From assembly GCA_022432975.1 (NCBI GenBank), contig CM039509.1, forward strand, positions 11,498,621 to 11,562,620: a stretch of DNA of 64,000 nucleotides, in the 5' to 3' direction. A model generated the notes under the pieces. That model searched no databases, was not told the DNA's origin, and was given only the letters and a program-made list of their open reading frames with translations. This DNA comes from Begonia masoniana (Eukaryota > Streptophyta > Magnoliopsida > Cucurbitales > Begoniaceae). The position numbers were made by a program, and so were the translations under genes. Positions 58,856-64,000 of the stretch are shown one piece after another. Position 1 is the stretch's first letter, and each line of letters starts with the position of its first letter.

Positions 58856-59709
58856 TGATGCGAACCTCGGATCGAAAGGACCCGGGACCCGACAACAACG
58901 CGGAATAATTGAAAGGAACGCCTTTTGATTCAAGAACAAAGTAAGGAACTAAGACCCCAATCGAAGAATTCGATGGAACCCTAGTTATCAAACAGGAGCT
59001 TGACCCGAGCCACACCTGTGGCTGAACCCAAAACTATCAAAACAGGAGCTTGACCCAGACCAAACTCGTTGGTAAGAACCAAAGCTATCAAGCGAGATTC
59101 TTCAAGCGTGACTTGAAGAAGATCGTCGTTCTTCGCAAAGAACCAAAGAGAAATCCTCTCTAAAAAAAACACTCAATTTTTTAATTCAAACTTGTTCTCC
59201 TAAATCAAAAGTGTTTTGCCATTAAATAGCTTACAGATGAAAATTAAATTAAATAATTAAAAAAAACGAAAATAAAAATAAAATAACTAATAAAATCGTG
59301 AGATAATGATCCTTTGCATGATAAGATATCATCTCACGTTTGAATATGATTTGAATTGATTTGAGTAGATTCTGTCGGATAAAATCTCTTATACGTGATT
59401 TGTTTGGATTTGCATGTGCTTCTCATGTGACTTTTTAATTCTTGCACGTGCATGTGCATGGCACATGTAAATCTTCATGCATCTTTGGCCTCCCTTGCTT
59501 CAACTTGATTTTGAATATCTTCAATCCTCGACACATTCAATAGTTTTAGATCAAGTTGTCGCGGCTCCTCTCTCCCTTGGATTCTCTAAAATTAATCCTT
59601 GCAAGGCCTCACGCATCTTCTTAGCTTTGGACCGTGTCATGGGCCGCCAATGTCCTCAATTGGATCGTTGCTCTTGGGCTTGGGTTTTGTCGCTGCTTGG
59701 ATCACATCA
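58856..59709 (-). mobile_element. Solo LTR, gypsy family A (duplicate of 576-1423)
   Basis: 854 bp with TSD TTCTC (58851-58855 and 59710-59714), the same insertion point and TSD as the LTR at 576. The two copies differ almost only by one-base indels, with this copy usually the longer. They therefore represent one insertion event followed by duplication of a large block, or by duplicated assembly. The tail coding frame (MTRSKAKKMREAL) is at about 59480-59709 on the minus strand, here with one frameshift. Confidence 0.93.
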
Positions 59710-62320
59710 TTCTCACCACAAGTCATGTAACACTCAACCTCATTTGCTTGATACGTTTAACTCTTTTGGAACAAATCGATTAAACTGAAGTTTCTAATGC
59801 TTCATCAAGCGCATTACTAAGTCTTAGTTACGCGTCTATGAAAGTTGTTGGGTCCTCAATACACGTCGTTCTCACCACTTCAAGTTTAGACCTTGAAAGT
59901 GAAATCGATAACTTAGGTTCTAACCACAAGTCAAGTAACACTCAACCTCATTTGCTTTATACGGTCAACTCTTTTGGAACAATCCGATTGAAATAAAGTT
60001 TCTTGTGCTTCATCAAGCCATTACTCGGTCTTAGTTTCGCGTCCGTGAAGGTTTTTGGGTCGTCAATACACGTCGTTCTCATCACTTCACGTTAAAACCT
60101 TGAATGTGAAATGGATAACTAGGTTCTAGCCCCAAGTCATGTAACATTCAACCTCATTTGCTTGATACGTTCAACTCTATTAGAACAAATCGATTTGAAG
60201 TGAAGTTTCTTATGCTTCATCAAGTGAATTACTTAGCCTTAATTACGCATCCATGAAAGTTTTTTGGTCCTCAATACACGTCGTTCTCATCATTTCAAGT
60301 TAAAACCTTGAAAGGGAAATGGATAACTTAGGTTCTAACCACAAGTCATGTAACACTCAACCTCATTTGCTTTATACGATCAACTATTTTGAAACAAATT
60401 GATTGAAGTAAAGTTTGTTATGCTTCATCAAGCCCATTACTAAGTCTTAGTTTCGCGTCCGTGAAGGTTGTTGGGTCCTCAATACACGTCGTTATTATCA
60501 CTTCAAGTTAAAACCTTGAATGTGAAATGGATAACTCAAGTTCTAACCACAAGTCATGTAACACTCAACCTCATTTGCTTGATACGATCAACTCTTTTGG
60601 AACAAATCGATTGAAGTGAAGTTTCTTATGCTTCATCAAGCGCATTAATAAGTCTTACTTATGCCTCTATGAAGGTTGTTGCGTCCTCAATACACGTCGT
60701 TTTCATCACTTTAAGTTAAAACCTTTAAAGTGAAATAGATAACTTAGATTCTAACCACATGTCAATTAACACTCAACCTCATTTGCTTGATACGTTTAAC
60801 TCTTTTGGAACAAATCTATTGAAGTGAAGTATTTATTACTTCATCAAGTGCATTACTATGTCTTAGTTACGCGTCCATGAAGGTTGTTGGGTCCTCAATA
60901 CACGTCGTTCTCATCACTTCATGTTAAAACCTTGAATGTGAAATGGATAACTTAGGTTCTAACTACAAGTAATGTAACACTAAACCTCATTTTCTGGAAA
61001 CGATTAACTCTTTTGGAACAAATCGACTGAAGTGAAGTTTCTAATGCTTCTTCAAGCGCATTACTAAGTCTTAGTTACGCGTCTATAAAGGTTGTTGGGT
61101 CCTCAATACACATCGTTCTCATCACTTCAAGTTAAAACCTTGAATGTAAAATGGATAACTTAGGTTCTAACCACAAGTCATATATCACTCAACCTCATTT
61201 GCTTAATACGATTAACTATTTTGGAACAAATCGATTGAAGTGAAGTTTCTTATGCTTCATCAAGGGCATTAATAAGTTTTAATTACGCGTCCACGAAGGT
61301 TGTTAGGTCCTCAATACACGTCATTCTCATCACTTCAAGTTAAAACCTTGAATGTAAAATGGATAACTTAGGTTCTATCCACAAGTCATGTAACACTCAA
61401 CCTCATTTGCTTGATACGATCAACTCTTTTGGTACAAATCGATTGAAGTGAAGTTTCTTATGCTTTATCAAGCGCATTAATAAGTTTTAATTACGCGTCC
61501 ATGAAGGTTGTTGGGTCCTCAATACACGTCATTCACATCCCTTCATGTTAAAACCTTGAAAGTGAAATGCATAACTTAGTTTCTAACCACAAGTCATGTA
61601 ACACTCAACCTCATTTGCTTGATACGTTCAACTCTTTTGGAACAAATTGATTGAAGCGAAGTTTCTAATGCTTCATCATGCGTATTACTAAGTCTTAGTT
61701 ACGCGTCAATGAATGTTGTTGGGTCCTCAATACACGTTGTTTTCATCACTTCAAGTTAAAACCTTGAATGTGAAATGGATAACTTAGGTTCTAACCACAA
61801 GTCATGTATCACTCAACCTCATTTGCTTGATACGATCAACTCTTTTAGAACAAATCGATTGAAGTGAAGTTTCTTATGCTTTATCAAGCGCATTAATAAG
61901 TTTTATTACGCGTCCATGAAGGTTGTTGAGTCCTCAATACACGTCGTTCTCATCACTTCATGTTAAAACCTTGAATGTAATATGGATAACTTAGGTTCTA
62001 TCTGCAAGTCGTGTAACACTCAACCTCATTTGCTTTATACGATCAACTCTTTTGGTACAAATCTATTGAAGTGAAGTTTCTTATGCTTCATCAAACGCAT
62101 TAATAAGTTTTAATTACGCGTCCATGAAGGTTGTTGGGTCCTCAATACACGTCGTTCTCATCACTTCAAGTTAAAACCTTGAATGTGAAATGGATAACTT
62201 AGGTTCTAACCAAAAGTCATGTAACACTTAACCTCATTTGCTTGATACGATCAACACTTTTGGAACAAATCGATTGAAGTGAAGTTTCTTATGCTTCGTC
62301 AAGCGCATTACTAAGTCTTA
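59710..62320. repeat. 208-bp satellite array, tract 11 (duplicate of 1424-4026)
   Basis: About 12.5 monomers collinear with 1424-4026, monomer for monomer, including rare variants such as 'cttcatcatgcgtatt' and 'cttatgcctctatg'. Confidence 0.95.
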
Positions 62321-62638
62321 TGATAAGGCACAGAACCCTAACTCCATCCAAAAGCGCACTTAAGAGGGGAGGTTTGACCCTGCCCTTATATCCTGTGCCA
62401 GGAGACACTCCATTTCCAATGTGGGACTTATCATCCCCACCCCCTTGAGACCCGACCGCCTCGGTCGGCAATCTGTCGAACCTCAAGCGACACCGGGGAA
62501 CAGAGATGGGGGGTCTGATACCAAATGATAAGGCACAGAACCCTAACTCCACCCAAAAGCGCACTTAAGGGGGGAGGTTTGACCCTGCCCTTATATCCTG
62601 TGCCAGGAGACACTCCATTTCCGATGTGGGACTTATCA
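62321..62638 (-). mobile_element. TRIM element, clean copy
   Basis: A 318-bp element with TSD TCTTA (62316-62320 and 62639-62643). Both terminal repeats are exactly 113 bp (62321-62433 and 62526-62638) and the interior is 92 bp. The PBS complement tctgatacca is at 62514-62523, two bases from the right repeat. The polypurine tract complement tccccacccccttgag is at 62434-62449. It is the duplicate of 4027-4350 and the better reference for the element's structure. Confidence 0.95.
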
Positions 62639-62752
62639 TCTTAGTTACGCGTCCATGAAGGTTGTTGGGTCCTCAATACACGTCGTTCTCATCACTTCAG
62701 GTTAAAATCTTGAATGTGAAATGGATAGCTTAGGTTCTAACTACAAATCATG
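62639..62752. repeat. 208-bp satellite, partial monomer (duplicate of 4351-4465)
   Basis: Half a monomer between the TRIM and the next LTR, collinear with the first copy. Confidence 0.93.
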
Positions 62753-64000
62753 TGATGCGAACCCTTTGGGTGCAAACCCTTAGAACCCTCAAAAGATGGA
62801 AAAGAACCCCGAAACTAAGAAATAGAGTAGGTGATCGAAGAGAAACCCGTAGGAAACTATGTCCTAAAGACCCCAACTCCTAATGAAACAACAAGTTGAT
62901 CATTCTTGCTGAGTTTGGTTTGGTTCATTTAAGAACAAAGAGGAGAATACCCTCACAATGCATTCACCAAAATAATAGCTCTTTACAAAGATAAATTTGC
63001 CCCTTTTATAGTAGGCATAAAGGAAACCCTAAAATAACCCAAAAATAGCCCAAATTTGTTTGGCCCATTAACACAAGTCTTTGGGCTTGGAAAAACACTA
63101 AAAATAATAAACTTGAACTAAGAAAGCCAAATACCAAATCGGCCCATAAAGTAATATATCTTCTCAAGCTGAATTCTCTTCATTTAAGGCTTCGATAAGT
63201 GTGTAATAACGTTGAATACTTCCTTCTTCATTTTGAGCAATCTTTTCAACATAAAGTAAGTTTTGAATAGTCTTTTGAAATGCTTTAGCTCGAGCTCCTT
63301 GTCAATGGACCTTGTGGTAGTTGTATTGAATCATCTTTAGCCATTGATGTATCCTCTTGATTTGCTTCTTGTCAATGGACCTTGTGGTAGTTGTATTGAA
63401 TCCTCTTTAGCCATTAATGTATCCTCTTGATTTGCTTCTATAGAATCTACCTCTTCAAGCCTATCATTCCCTCCCTCCTCAAAAGGATTCGACCTCGAAT
63501 CAGATCCTACATGAAAGGGAGATAAATCAGCAACATTAAAAGTAGAAGAAATGTTATGTTCGCCTCGTAGATCCAATGAGTAAGCATTGTCGTTGATCCT
63601 TTTCAAAACTTGGAATGGCCGTCGCCACGTGGAGCTAATTTTGATCGCCTTTTTCGGGAAACCTTTCCTTTCTCATATGCACCCAATCACCCGGTTCAAA
63701 AACAACTTTTTTTCTTCCTTTATTAACTCGAGCAGCAACCTGTTTGTTTCTTTCTCAATGTGCTCATGAACTTTTGCATGGATGCGTTTCACAAGTTCTG
63801 CCTTCTTTTTTCCATCCAGACTACTCAATTCATTCACAGGTATCTCAATCAAATCCAAAGGAGTTAGTGGATTAAAACCATATACGATTTCAAAAGGTGA
63901 AAAATGTGTTGTGCTGTTGAACAAATCTGTTATATGAAAATTCAACCAATGGCAAACATTCTTCCCAAGATTTCAAGTTCTTACCTACAACACTGCGCAA
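62753..64000 (-). mobile_element. 3' part of a second copy of element B, cut by window end
   Basis: 3' LTR 62753-63466 (714 bp) with left TSD TCATG at 62748-62752. It has the same 70-bp duplication (about 63300-63440), the polypurine tract at about 63467-63479 and the integrase C-terminus. On the minus strand RINDNAYSLDLRGEHN, DLSPFHVGSDSRSNPFEEGG and, further up, [20 protein letters not shown] are readable. This copy keeps a longer open stretch (63673-63945) than element B in the same region. The rest lies beyond the window. Confidence 0.92.

Noticed and set aside
1..64000. CRISPR array, or a prokaryotic defence or secretion system
   Set aside because: The repeats are contiguous 208-bp satellite units with no unique spacers and no cas genes. 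Everything is plant-like.

Overview
This is nuclear plant DNA, most likely from a eudicot. Most of the window is a tandem satellite with a 208-bp monomer. I count about 41.7 kb of it, roughly 200 monomers and 65% of the window. LTR retrotransposons and their remnants interrupt the array. I found no host protein gene, rRNA, tRNA or CRISPR array. All credible coding sequence belongs to Ty3/gypsy elements, and all of it is frame-broken as assembled. I cannot name the species.

Layout. Satellite tracts lie at 1-575, 1424-4026, 4351-4465, 11142-14511, 15211-19300, 26497-30351, 31866-36070, 36286-38818, 39615-44155, 45017-50472, 51196-58855, 59710-62320 and 62639-62752. They are interrupted by: solo LTRs at 576-1423 (-), 14512-15210 (+), 38819-39614 (-), 44156-45016 (+), 50473-51195 (+) and 58856-59709 (-), each with a 5-bp target-site duplication (TSD); a miniature LTR element (TRIM) at 4027-4350, present again at 62321-62638; two complete gypsy elements on the minus strand, 'element B' (4466-11141) and 'element C' (19301-26496); a small MITE-like insert at 36071-36285; a decayed Tekay-like chromovirus fragment at 30352-31257, which runs into a 100-N assembly gap (31258-31357); and a 26-28 bp minisatellite beyond the gap.

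How the parts relate. Elements B and C encode gag (CCHC knuckle), protease, RT, RNase H and integrase in one gag-pol frame. That frame reads through the polypurine tract into the 3' LTR. This architecture and the RT/integrase motifs resemble the CRM clade of centromeric chromoviruses. Element C has LTRs of 668 bp each with one difference seen, so it is a very young insertion. It interrupts a five-monomer higher-order repeat: removing the element plus one TSD restores a spacing of exactly 1040 bp. A CRM-like element inside a higher-order satellite makes this a good candidate for centromeric or pericentromeric chromatin, which is inference.

Assembly cautions. The first ~5.7 kb reappears as the last ~5.7 kb (offset about 58.28-58.29 kb) with the same insertions and TSDs. 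The copies differ mostly by single-base indels. Tracts near the N gap and at 11.1-14.5 kb are rich in one-base deletions. Some apparent decay, and perhaps the 58-kb duplication, may therefore be long-read assembly error.
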